Assembly: GCF_015291645.1 (NCBI RefSeq)
Contig: NZ_CP030055.1
Location: 6,882,001 to 6,946,000, forward strand
Length of the DNA stretch: 64,000 bases
Direction: 5' to 3'
DNA from: Bradyrhizobium sp. CCBAU 53340
Lineage (GTDB): Bacteria > Pseudomonadota > Alphaproteobacteria > Rhizobiales > Xanthobacteraceae
The notes under the pieces were generated by a model. That model had not been told where the DNA came from. It worked only from the letters and a program-made list of their open reading frames with translations, and did not search any database. A program made the translations under genes and the position numbers. Shown here piece by piece: positions 27,526 to 35,224 of the stretch; position 1 is the first letter of the stretch, and every line of letters starts with the position of its first letter.

Positions 27526-28636
27526 GTTGAAGCGTCTAGAGGAAGTCGATTGGGACTTCTCCACAAGCCGCAGTCAGTCGGCATTTTCAAGCCTTCACTG
27601 GCATCCCTGCCGCTATCCATCTCAGATCCCGGCCGTTTTGATCGGCGCGCTGACTGAACCAGGCGAAATCGTTCTTGATCCTTTTCTTGGCTCTGGCACC
27701 ACCGCAGTGGAAGCTCAGCGCCTCGACCGGCCTTGCGTCGGCGTAGAACTCAATCCCGTCTCGGCGTTGATGGCTCGCGCGAAGACACTATCGCGGGGCT
27801 CTGATCAAATAAGAAAGCTAGTAGATCGAATTCGCATCCTCGTGCGCCAGAACGCTAAGAGGGACGCGGTTCCTAAAACTGTGCAGAGCGAAAAGTGGTA
27901 TACGCCAAGGACCCTTAGCGACTTGCGAAAATTGCGAAGCAGCATCACAGAATTGCGTGGGGACGGTCGTGTTCTCGCCGAGGCTGCATTTTCATCGATC
28001 TTGCTGCCCGTATGCCGTGAAACGCGGCATTGGGGCTACGTCTGTGACAACACGACTCCTAAAGATAATCACGAGAGGGATGTGATTGATCTCTACGAAA
28101 AGGTACTGATTGGATTTGCCGAGGCTTATGAGGCGCGGGACACATATCGAAATGCATCACAGCGCCGGGAGACGGCTGCTTCCGAGGTGAAGATTTTGGA
28201 AGGTGATGCTGCGACCATCCTGGGAGACAAGCCGATCGCTGGTGCGCAACTAATCGTCACCTCGCCGCCGTACTTCGGAGTGGCAGACTATGTGAAGGCG
28301 CAACGTTTAACTTTGGAGTGGCAGGGAGTAGAAATCGAACCACTGCGCCAGAAAGAGATTGGAGCGCGAAGCAAGAGGCACCGTTTGGTCGCGGCTGAAC
28401 AATACCTTGCCGAATGTAAGCGTGTGTTTGAAGGATGCCGGGAGGTCCTTGATCGAGGCAGAGCTTGTGCGGTCGTCTTTGGTGAATCAGGTGACCGAAC
28501 CCCGATGAACGAAAAGTTTGAGCAGGTCGTAGAAAGCTGTCACTTCAAGCTAATGTATAAACAGTCTCGGAAAATCTCGACAGGTCGACGGCAGAACCCC
28601 AGCCTGCAAATGGAGCACCTCCTCATTTTTGCGTGA
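27488..28636 (+). CDS. Site-specific DNA methyltransferase (amino-methyltransferase type)
   Basis: This 382-residue protein is predicted to methylate an exocyclic amino group of adenine or cytosine in DNA. The AdoMet-binding motif DPFLGSGTT is at residues 64-72, preceded by HPCRYPSQIP; the catalytic motif TSPPY is at 258-262, followed by FGVADYVKAQRL. The 190 residues between are probably the recognition region. Motif I before motif IV is the alpha-type order, although the sequence style is like beta-class enzymes. AAGG just upstream supports ATG 27488, inside the end of the HD gene. No restriction endonuclease is recognisable beside it. Confidence 0.83.
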   Translation: MLTRTKTIDLRARLKRLEEVDWDFSTSRSQSAFSSLHWHPCRYPSQIPAVLIGALTEPGEIVLDPFLGSGTTAVEAQRLDRPCVGVELNPVSALMARAKTLSRGSDQIRKLVDRIRILVRQNAKRDAVPKTVQSEKWYTPRTLSDLRKLRSSITELRGDGRVLAEAAFSSILLPVCRETRHWGYVCDNTTPKDNHERDVIDLYEKVLIGFAEAYEARDTYRNASQRRETAASEVKILEGDAATILGDKPIAGAQLIVTSPPYFGVADYVKAQRLTLEWQGVEIEPLRQKEIGARSKRHRLVAAEQYLAECKRVFEGCREVLDRGRACAVVFGESGDRTPMNEKFEQVVESCHFKLMYKQSRKISTGRRQNPSLQMEHLLIFA

Positions 28637-28643
28637 GCAACGA

Positions 28644-29666
28644 ATGTCTAAACTCATCGACCTTGGCGAGCGAGAAATCCTTAAGCAAATCATTCCCCGG
28701 TTTGCGGAAGGCGCTGGAGATGATTGTGCCATTATCCAAATTTCCGGCGGGCACCTTGTGGTCACCACCGATCCCGTACCGCCTCCTGCAGCCGCGGCTA
28801 TCGGACGAGACGATGATCCTTTCTGGATGGGCTGGCTCCTCGTCACAATTAACGTCTCGGATTTGGCAGCAGCGGGAGCCGTCCCGCTGGGTTTTCTAGC
28901 GGCAATAGAATGTGAATCCGAGAGGACGACCGAGTCCTTTGAGCGTCTGTTGGAGGGCATACGAGCAAGTTGTGCGGCGGCTCAGATAGCTTACGTGGGA
29001 GGCAACCTTCGGGAGGCCTCGCGGCTGTCGGCGGTCGGCACAGCATTTGGAATATGTGATTCATACTCGCCCTTAACGCGGGTAGGGGCCAAAGAGGGGG
29101 ACTCCATCATTAGCATCGGCCAAGGCGGGGGCTTTTGGCGTGACGCCTTACGGCTCCTGGTCGGCAAAGACATAGGACCAAAGGACAGGTCTCCAGTTTT
29201 TAAGCCGATATCTCAAATTGGCTTTGTTCACTGCTTAGCCCGGGAGCATCTCGTCAGGGCGGCGATGGACAACAGCGATGGCCTTCTTCCAAGCTTAAAC
29301 GAGCTAGCAAGCAAGAATAACCTTGGGGTCGTGTTAGACCTTGAAGCACTCACTGTTCCGGGTCTTACCGCAGAAGAGAGCGGCGATGCTGCGCGTTACT
29401 GGTTAGGGTGGGGGGATTGGAACGTCATTCTTGCTGTATCGCCTGCACATGAAGATCGGTTGTTTGAACTGGCTAATGCGTCGAGAGCATCCGCCCATCG
29501 AATTGGACGCTTTACAACAGAACACCCCGGGCTAGTGATGCTGCAACGGGGGAGTAACACCGCTCTCGCGCCTCGCCTCGAATCCGAAAGATTTGCAAGG
29601 GATTCTTGGATGCTAAAGGGTGTAGGAGAGTATGTACGTATGCTGAAGGAAGTGCCACTTCCGTAG
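28644..29666 (+). CDS. ThiL/PurM-superfamily (AIR synthase-related) kinase-like protein
   Basis: This 340-residue member of the PurM/SelD/HypE/ThiL superfamily is closest in layout to ThiL, which phosphorylates thiamine phosphate using ATP. The Mg-ATP motifs are kept: GAGDDCA (23-29), TTD (41-43) and NVSDLAAAGAVPLG near residue 72, with a later YVGGNLRE. The C-terminal half has the usual D-N-S-D-G segment. I start at ATG 28644, seven bases after the methyltransferase stop. Its place inside a methyltransferase/phospholipase operon makes housekeeping thiamine synthesis unlikely; it may phosphorylate a small molecule or nucleotide. The true substrate cannot be read from sequence. Confidence 0.78.
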   Translation: MSKLIDLGEREILKQIIPRFAEGAGDDCAIIQISGGHLVVTTDPVPPPAAAAIGRDDDPFWMGWLLVTINVSDLAAAGAVPLGFLAAIECESERTTESFERLLEGIRASCAAAQIAYVGGNLREASRLSAVGTAFGICDSYSPLTRVGAKEGDSIISIGQGGGFWRDALRLLVGKDIGPKDRSPVFKPISQIGFVHCLAREHLVRAAMDNSDGLLPSLNELASKNNLGVVLDLEALTVPGLTAEESGDAARYWLGWGDWNVILAVSPAHEDRLFELANASRASAHRIGRFTTEHPGLVMLQRGSNTALAPRLESERFARDSWMLKGVGEYVRMLKEVPLP

Positions 29667-29676
29667 GAAAGACCGA

Positions 29677-30660
29677 ATGCCGGTGAAAATCTTAAGCCTA
29701 AGCGGAGGCGGGATTCGTGGCATCTTTCAAGCAGTATTCCTTCGGGAGATGGCGTCACAGCTTGGGGTACCGCTCCGCGAACAATTCGATCTAATTGCCG
29801 GAACCTCGACGGGCGCTATCATCGCGCTCGGAATCGCACTCGACGTGCCACTGGGCGACGTGGTGGATTTATTCGAAAAGCACGGCGGTGAGATTTTTCC
29901 CGAAAACGTGAGGCGCGCGAGCCAGCGAACACTCTCGTACGCCTGCAAAGGACCCATTTACAAACAAGCGCGGCTTCGCAGCCTGCTGACCGAAGTCTTC
30001 ACAGACGACGGCCGACAGCTTCAACTACGAGACTGTGTGCCCCCCGTCGTTATACCGGCCACGATATTGGACCGTTATCAAATTAGGTCCTTTACTACTC
30101 TCGCACGGTGCGGCGCCCCCGAAAGCCTCGATGGAGAGCTATTTGCCGCGGACGTGGCGCTCGCAAGCGCCGCAGCTCCACTCTTTTTTTCGGCCTATCG
30201 CCCGCGCGGTCGGCGTTCATCAGACGAACAGATACGAACTGAGGAGCGCTCGTATACAGACGGGGGACTTTGGGCCAACAATCCGGTTCTCCAGGCTGTT
30301 ATGACTGCACGGCGATGCCTGGATACTCCATTTGCCGACATGCGCGTCATAAGCGTTGGAAATGGTGAGATCCCGGGTGGCAGTGTGGGCCTTGACTTCA
30401 ACAGCACGCGGCGCGCGCGAATGTTGAAACCGACGCTCAACATGATGTTCGCCACACAGAGTGAACTTGCCGATCAAACGGTCGGAACATTGCTCGATGA
30501 CAGCACATTTTCGGGCGCTAGAATGCTCAGGATCAACACCCAGCTCGATGCTCCTATAGACCTCGACGACGCTAAGCTTGCCATCAGCCGCCTCAAGCCT
30601 CTTGCCGAAGACGAAGCTCGTGGAGCGGTCGGGAAGTTTCGGCGGTTGCTGGGTTTGTGA
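29677..30660 (+). CDS. Patatin-like phospholipase
   Basis: This 327-residue patatin-fold lipid acyl hydrolase has all the expected motifs: oxyanion hole GGGIRG (10-15), nucleophile elbow G-T-S44-T-G and the dyad aspartate D195 in DGG. It has no signal peptide, so it would attack membranes from inside the cell. The layout is like CapV-type patatins, the phospholipase effectors of CBASS, but no cyclic-nucleotide synthase accompanies it. It is the last gene of the island operon, ten bases after the ThiL-like gene, and ends 15 bases before the stop of the opposing regulator gene. Confidence 0.88.
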   Translation: MPVKILSLSGGGIRGIFQAVFLREMASQLGVPLREQFDLIAGTSTGAIIALGIALDVPLGDVVDLFEKHGGEIFPENVRRASQRTLSYACKGPIYKQARLRSLLTEVFTDDGRQLQLRDCVPPVVIPATILDRYQIRSFTTLARCGAPESLDGELFAADVALASAAAPLFFSAYRPRGRRSSDEQIRTEERSYTDGGLWANNPVLQAVMTARRCLDTPFADMRVISVGNGEIPGGSVGLDFNSTRRARMLKPTLNMMFATQSELADQTVGTLLDDSTFSGARMLRINTQLDAPIDLDDAKLAISRLKPLAEDEARGAVGKFRRLLGL

Positions 30661-30675
30661 GAGGTGCTAAAGAGC

Positions 30676-30975
30676 CTACACCTGCTTCCCCGCAATGATC
30701 TCCTGCAGCGTCGCCACATGTCGCGCGAAGGCTCCGCGGCCCGTGGCTGTAGCGGTCACCGTCGTCTGCGGCTTCTTGCCGACGAAGGCCTTCTCCACGG
30801 AGACGTAGCCGGCCTTGGCGAGGGTCTCGATGTGGGCGCCGAGATTGCCGTCGGTCGCGCCGGTGAGTTTTTTCAGGCGTGCGAATTCCAGGCCCACTTG
30901 TTGCGGGAGCGCGTTCAGCGCGGCCATGATCTTCAGGCGCAGCGGCTGGTGGATGATGTCGTCGAGCTCGGCCAT
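30676..30975 (-). CDS. Winged-helix transcriptional regulator (HTH_34/ArsR-like)
   Basis: This 99-residue one-domain regulator starts with DDIIHQPLRLKIMAAL and continues with LKKLTGATDGNLGAHIETL, the pattern of the small winged-helix family that controls growth-phase or membrane genes. It is the last gene of a four-gene minus-strand operon (hydrolase, two membrane proteins, regulator) with spacings of 2 bases or overlaps. The palindrome at 33090-33114 over the operon promoter is its likely binding site, giving autoregulation. Ligand unknown. The island ends right beside its 3' end. Confidence 0.88.
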   Translation of the reverse strand: MAELDDIIHQPLRLKIMAALNALPQQVGLEFARLKKLTGATDGNLGAHIETLAKAGYVSVEKAFVGKKPQTTVTATATGRGAFARHVATLQEIIAGKQV

Positions 30976-30976
30976 T

Positions 30977-31528
30977 CTAGCTCCGCCGCATCCAGAGACC
31001 GCCGAGGGTCAGCCCGCCGCCATTGACGGCCGCCATCCACAACAGCAGCGACAGGCCCGGGACGTAGACATATCCGATCAATGTCAGCGCGACGATGGTG
31101 GCGCCGATGACGAGGAAGGCGGTGCCGAACCAGACGCCCGCCATCATGTAGAACAGCATGATGTAGATCGGCCAGAACACCGTCTGCTGGCGCGGCGTGA
31201 AATGGCCGAAGTAGCAGCAGAAGATGCCGAAGGCGGCGATCAGCGCAAAGGTCAGAAAATAGCGGCCGTCGAACACGCGTATGCCGCTCTTCGACCGGTG
31301 ATAGGCGCTGAGCGCGACAAAACCGATCGCCGACACCCCATACAGCGCGAGCCAGAAATAGAGCCCGTAGCGCGGCCAGAACCAGCCCGCGATGTTGCCG
31401 GCGAAGGCCAGCACGCCCCACATCAGCAAAGCGAGGCTGGAGACCTCGTAGATCTGCGACTGGCGCAGGCGGCGGACGGTGTCCTCGATGTCATCAAGCG
31501 CCTCGGTTGCCTGCCTGCTGTCGATCAC
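30977..31528 (-). CDS. Polytopic membrane protein of unknown function
   Basis: This 183-residue integral membrane protein has about five hydrophobic segments after a charged N-terminus (IDSRQATEALDDIED). The GTG start overlaps the stop of the upstream gene as GTGA and lies where the signal-like coding begins, which is why I reject the much longer open frame to 32095. Its stop is one base before the regulator start. Membrane proteins paired with this regulator type are common in alphaproteobacteria and may be its targets or co-sensors; no enzymatic motif is visible. Confidence 0.8.
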   Translation of the reverse strand: MIDSRQATEALDDIEDTVRRLRQSQIYEVSSLALLMWGVLAFAGNIAGWFWPRYGLYFWLALYGVSAIGFVALSAYHRSKSGIRVFDGRYFLTFALIAAFGIFCCYFGHFTPRQQTVFWPIYIMLFYMMAGVWFGTAFLVIGATIVALTLIGYVYVPGLSLLLWMAAVNGGGLTLGGLWMRRS

Positions 31529-32046
31529 GATGGCGCTCCGCTCTGCCCGGCCAGGGCGGTGGACAGTGTTGGGGCCTCCGAGGGAGGCCGATGCTTCCGG
31601 ATCAGGACATAGGCGATCGTCATCGTCACGAGCGAGATGACGAGGGCGATCCATGCGACCTGCTCGCGTGTCGCGAGCGGCAGCAGCCGTGTCGCGATGT
31701 TCGTGAGTCCGGCCGATATCGGAGACACGTAGGACCAGGCGATGAAGCGATAGTGGATCCTGCGCCAGGTCGCAGGTCTCGGCGTGCGCAGCAGCGGGAC
31801 GATCGCAAGCACGATCAGCGTGAAGTTCACGATGGCGGCAGCGTGGAACAGGTTGAAATGGCCGGTGAACCGATAGACCGCCAAGGACGCGGCATCGGCG
31901 GCCAACATGGCGTAGACGTAGAGATAGCCGCGCGCGCGATGGCCTGCCCCGCGCTTCGGGCGCAGAAACTGGACGAAGCCGACAAGGAGGCACAGCGTTG
32001 CCAGCACGGCGTGGATTGCGCCAACCGGGCTCACATGCGCGATCAT
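31525..32046 (-). CDS. DUF2306-like membrane protein
   Basis: This 173-residue protein has four to five membrane helices and resembles DUF2306: an early histidine-rich turn (GAIHAVLATLCLLVGF), then GAGHRARGYLYVYAM, then YRFTGHFNLFHAAAI. Conserved histidines near membrane faces suggest heme or metal binding, but that is inference. It starts two bases after the hydrolase stop and overlaps the next gene, so it is in the middle of the four-gene operon. Confidence 0.75.
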   Translation of the reverse strand: MIAHVSPVGAIHAVLATLCLLVGFVQFLRPKRGAGHRARGYLYVYAMLAADAASLAVYRFTGHFNLFHAAAIVNFTLIVLAIVPLLRTPRPATWRRIHYRFIAWSYVSPISAGLTNIATRLLPLATREQVAWIALVISLVTMTIAYVLIRKHRPPSEAPTLSTALAGQSGAPS

Positions 32047-32048
32047 GC

Positions 32049-33059
32049 TCAGCTCCCCGCCGCTCCCCGCGTCGCCACGTCCTCGGCGATCGCATTGACG
32101 GCCTTCGGATTGGTGACCATGCCCATGTGATTGACTCCGTCGATCAGCTTGACGTCGACGCCAGGCTTGATGGCCTGCACGGCCGCGGCATATTTGGCTG
32201 ATATCATCATCTCATCCTCGGTGCCGCCGAAGATCGTCATCGGATGCGTCACGTGAGGCAGATCGAGCCGATAGCCGCGCGTCGCGAAGTTGCGCATCAG
32301 GCGGTCGGAATAGACAGGCGTCAGAATCCGCTCAGAATTCGCGGGCACGGCGAAGGCGAGCACCGGAAGCTGCGCGCAGCAGTCGATGCCGAGCTTGCGG
32401 AGCGCGGCGAGGGCGAGGAGGCGCGGGATGTCGGCATTGGCCCAGCCGCCGGAATGCGCGACATTGGTCGGCGCGTCATAGCCGAGATAGGGTGCGACGA
32501 GCACGGTGCGGACGAACATGTCCTGCACGATCGGCGTCGCGGCCACGCGCAGCGAGAAGCCGGCGCCGGCGGAGTGACCGATCAGGGTCAGCGGCAGGTC
32601 GGGCGCGCTCTTGCGGACATGGGCGACGAAGTCGACGAGATCGTCCTCGAGTTGGCCGACATAGCCGATGTCGCCGCGGGTGCCCGAAGCGCCGTGGCCG
32701 CGAATGTCGAGCGCCCAGGTCTCGACGCCGTGCGCTGATATCGCCGCGGTCAGGGCGTGGTTGACGGTGGCGGAGGATGCCGAGGAGCCGTGGATGAAGA
32801 TGGCGCCGCGATCCGTAGCCGTCCCCTTCGCCTGATAGTGGCGATAGCCGAGCCAGGTGCCGTCGCGGGCCTGGAAACGCTCGAGCGGCGGCAGGGTGGA
32901 CCAGTCGATGCCCTTGGCGGAGTCGGAGACCGAGCGCATCTCCGCGGGCCGCTGCAGCGGTGTCGCGATCAGGGCGGTGAAGATCAGGGCCACGGCGCCG
33001 ACTGCACACAGCCCCCATTTGAGCAAGCCCATCGCACCGCGCAGCAATTGCATCGCCAT
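32049..33059 (-). CDS. Alpha/beta hydrolase, lysophospholipase-like, membrane anchored
   Basis: This 336-residue alpha/beta hydrolase has an N-terminal hydrophobic segment (about residues 8-32) that probably anchors it to the membrane with the enzyme outside. The nucleophile elbow G-H-S-A-G is near residue 160 and the oxyanion HGSSAS near 92; a late Asp and His complete the triad (GGTEDE, GVNHMG). A GGAG site seven bases upstream supports ATG 33059. It is the first gene of the regulated operon and resembles S33 lysophospholipases or monoacylglycerol lipases. Substrate unknown. Confidence 0.85.
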   Translation of the reverse strand: MAMQLLRGAMGLLKWGLCAVGAVALIFTALIATPLQRPAEMRSVSDSAKGIDWSTLPPLERFQARDGTWLGYRHYQAKGTATDRGAIFIHGSSASSATVNHALTAAISAHGVETWALDIRGHGASGTRGDIGYVGQLEDDLVDFVAHVRKSAPDLPLTLIGHSAGAGFSLRVAATPIVQDMFVRTVLVAPYLGYDAPTNVAHSGGWANADIPRLLALAALRKLGIDCCAQLPVLAFAVPANSERILTPVYSDRLMRNFATRGYRLDLPHVTHPMTIFGGTEDEMMISAKYAAAVQAIKPGVDVKLIDGVNHMGMVTNPKAVNAIAEDVATRGAAGS

Positions 33060-33089
33060 GGCTCAACTCCACCGAACTCGCCATCAATA

Positions 33090-33124
33090 GAGAACTCTAT
33101 AATACAGAGTACTCTTCCGATCAA
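33090..33124 (-). promoter_or_regulatory. Promoter with overlapping palindromic operator
   Basis: GAGAACTCT (33090-33098) and AGAGTACTC (33106-33114) form an inverted repeat with one mismatch and a 7-base A/T-rich centre. On the minus strand a promoter TTGATC (33119-33124) with a 17-base spacer and TATAGA (33096-33101) overlaps it. A dimer bound here would block the hydrolase operon; the winged-helix protein at 30676 is the natural candidate. Confidence 0.6.
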
Positions 33125-33178
33125 TCCCCGGATTCGCGCTTGCCGGCGAAAATCCTTAACGTCGAAATCGACCCCAAA

Positions 33179-34819
33179 ATGCCGAATCGTTTGCCGATGC
33201 CGCCTGCGGAACAACTTCACAACGCGCCCGAATTCACCGTCTCCGAGCTCTCGCAGTCCCTGAAGCGGACGGTGGAGGACACTTATGGCCATGTCCGGGT
33301 CCGCGGCGAGATCTCGGGCTTCCGTGGCGCCCACTCTTCCGGCCATTGCTATTTCGCCCTCAAGGACGAGAGCGCCAAGATCGAGGCGGTGATCTGGAAG
33401 GGCGTGCACGGCCGGATGCGCTTCAAGCCCCAGGAGGGGCTGGAGGTGATCGCGACCGGCAAGCTCACGACCTATCCGGGCTCGTCGAAATACCAGATCG
33501 TGATCGAGGCGCTGGAGCCGGCCGGCATCGGCGCGCTGATGGCGCTGATGGAGGAGCGCAAGAAGAAGCTCGCCGCCGAGGGCCTGTTCGACGAGGCGCG
33601 CAAGCAGCTGCTGCCGTGGCTGCCCGAGGTGATCGGCGTGGTGACCTCGCCGACCGGCGCCGTGATCCGCGACATCCTGCACCGGCTGGAGGACCGCTTT
33701 CCCCGCCGCGTGCTGGTGTGGCCGGTGAAGGTTCAGGGCGAAGGCTCGGCCGAACAGGTCGCAGCCGCGATCCGCGGCTTCAACGCGCTGCCGGAAGGCG
33801 GCAAGATTCCGCGGCCGGATGTGCTGATCGTCGCGCGCGGCGGCGGCTCGCTGGAGGATCTCTGGTCGTTCAACGAGGAGATCGTGGTGCGCGCCGCGGC
33901 CGAGAGCATGATCCCGCTGATCTCGGCGGTCGGACACGAGACCGACATCACGCTGATCGACTTCGTCGCCGACAAGCGCGCGCCGACGCCGACCGCGGCG
34001 GCCGAAATGGCGGTGCCGGTGCGCAGCGAATTGTTCGTCGAGGTCGCCGATCTCGGCCGGCGCACGCGGGCTTATTGGCAGCGTGCGCATGAGAGCCGGC
34101 GCAGCGAGTTGCGCGCGGCCGCACGGGCGCTGCCGGCGGCGACGGATCTGCTGGCGATCCCGCGGCAGCGGCTGGATTCGGCGGGCAGCGCCCTGCCCCG
34201 CTGCCTCAAGGCCAACACGCATGCGCATTTCCGCCGGTTTACCGCGGCGAGTGCCAAGCTGACGCTGCGCGTGCTGCACGGCCAGATCGCGCAGGCGGAT
34301 CATCGCCTCACCGTGTGTGGCGAACGGCTCGGCCTGTCGGCGCGCTCGCTGCTGCGGCAACGGCGCGACCGCTTCGCCGGACTGGAAGTGCGCCTGCGCG
34401 CCTCAAAACTTTCCAACGCGCAGGCGCAGCGCAACGCGATACTCCGCCAGCGCGAGCGCACGCATCGCTTCGCCGAGCGCGCCGGCCGCGCGCTGGCGAC
34501 GCTGCTGCAGCGGCTGGATGCCCGCGTCGAGAACAGCGGCAAGCTGCTCTCGGCCCTGTCCTATCGCGGCGTGCTCGCCCGCGGCTTTGCACTGGTGCGC
34601 GACGAAGCCGGGCATCCCTTGCATTCGGCAGACAGCGTGGGACCGAACGCGCGGATCGCGATCGAGTTTGCGGATGGACGCGTGGGCGCGACCGCGGATG
34701 CGGATCGGCCGCCGCCTGTGGCCAAGCGCGCGCCGGCGCAGCCGAAGCCGGCGGCGCAGGAGACCAAGCCTGCGCCAAAGCGCGTGGCGAAGCCGGTGGA
34801 TCAGGGCAGCTTGTTCTGA
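33179..34819 (+). CDS. xseA: Exodeoxyribonuclease VII large subunit
   Basis: XseA is the catalytic subunit of ExoVII, a single-strand-specific nuclease in repair. The N-terminal OB fold ([19 protein letters not shown] to about residue 120) is followed by the catalytic domain with [25 protein letters not shown] and [14 protein letters not shown], then a long Arg/Ala-rich coiled coil and a Pro/Lys tail. The last five residues are QGSLF (542-546), fitting the sliding-clamp-binding consensus. ATG 33179 is preferred; a TTG at 33140 or ATG at 33197 are alternatives. No xseB lies beside it. It faces away from the regulated operon. Confidence 0.95.
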   Translation: MPNRLPMPPAEQLHNAPEFTVSELSQSLKRTVEDTYGHVRVRGEISGFRGAHSSGHCYFALKDESAKIEAVIWKGVHGRMRFKPQEGLEVIATGKLTTYPGSSKYQIVIEALEPAGIGALMALMEERKKKLAAEGLFDEARKQLLPWLPEVIGVVTSPTGAVIRDILHRLEDRFPRRVLVWPVKVQGEGSAEQVAAAIRGFNALPEGGKIPRPDVLIVARGGGSLEDLWSFNEEIVVRAAAESMIPLISAVGHETDITLIDFVADKRAPTPTAAAEMAVPVRSELFVEVADLGRRTRAYWQRAHESRRSELRAAARALPAATDLLAIPRQRLDSAGSALPRCLKANTHAHFRRFTAASAKLTLRVLHGQIAQADHRLTVCGERLGLSARSLLRQRRDRFAGLEVRLRASKLSNAQAQRNAILRQRERTHRFAERAGRALATLLQRLDARVENSGKLLSALSYRGVLARGFALVRDEAGHPLHSADSVGPNARIAIEFADGRVGATADADRPPPVAKRAPAQPKPAAQETKPAPKRVAKPVDQGSLF

Positions 34820-34846
34820 GATGAGATAGCGGTGCTCCACACTCGC

Positions 34847-34967
34847 TGTCATTCCCCGCCTTGTGCGCAATTGCGCACTGGAGCGGGGAATCCAGTACTC
34901 CGCGGCTTATCGGTGAATCACTGCCGTCTCGGCGTACTGGATCGCCCGGTCAAGCCGGGCGATGACA
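34847..34967. repeat. Two-module palindromic repeat, family B, copy 1
   Basis: The left module runs from TGTCAT through a stem of TCCCCGC and GCGGGGA to ATCCAGTA; the right module runs TACTGGAT, a stem CGCCCGG with CCGGGCG, then ATGACA. The ends match copy 2 at 58010, while the stems differ. It lies between convergent genes. Confidence 0.8.
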
Positions 34968-34992
34968 CCGTCTGTGTGGAATGCGCGCACCC

Positions 34993-35142
34993 CTACCGGC
35001 AGGACAATCCCGCGTCCATCGTGGTCCAGAAGCCGCAATGATCGGGCGCGCGCTCCGGCGAGCCGGCGTGGGCTTCGAACAGGAAGACCGCGACGGTGAA
35101 GATGGCCAGGGCGGATGAGAAGATGACGATGCGGTTGCGCAT
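34993..35142 (-). CDS. Small secreted protein of 49 residues
   Basis: A 49-codon frame starts at ATG 35142 with MRNRIVIF, has a hydrophobic core to residue 22 and a probable signal-peptidase site after AHA (24-26). The mature 23 residues contain two cysteines, which might form a disulfide. An AAGG lies about nine bases upstream. It converges on xseA across repeat B and is followed by no other gene. It is short enough to be missed by most gene finders; I judge it real from the signal peptide and codon use, but have no homologue in mind. Confidence 0.5.
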   Translation of the reverse strand: MRNRIVIFSSALAIFTVAVFLFEAHAGSPERAPDHCGFWTTMDAGLSCR

Positions 35143-35224
35143 GAACGATGCCTTTAGCCGACATCATGGTCGAACTAAGGCACCGCGCGCGGCTGACACC
35201 GCGATCCGTAGACTCACGGTCGGC

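Larger units (their letters stand above)
24500..30670. other. Lower-GC genomic island with a six-gene operon
   Basis: Sampled 60-base stretches run at about 50-60% GC here against about 65-70% outside, and codons such as TTA, ATA and AGA that neighbours avoid are frequent. All six genes point right and overlap or lie within 16 bases of each other. The island sits between the purD promoter region and the 3' end of a conserved regulator gene, 15 bases from its stop codon. No integrase, transposase or direct repeat was seen, so the borders are approximate. Confidence 0.7.

Noticed and set aside
28644..29666. Calling the island ThiL-like gene thiL
   Set aside because: The context is unrelated to thiamine and the superfamily has several functions; a gene symbol would overstate it.
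24593..30660. Labelling the island as CBASS because of the patatin
   Set aside because: CBASS needs a CD-NTase; none of the six proteins has its motifs, so the label would be unsupported.
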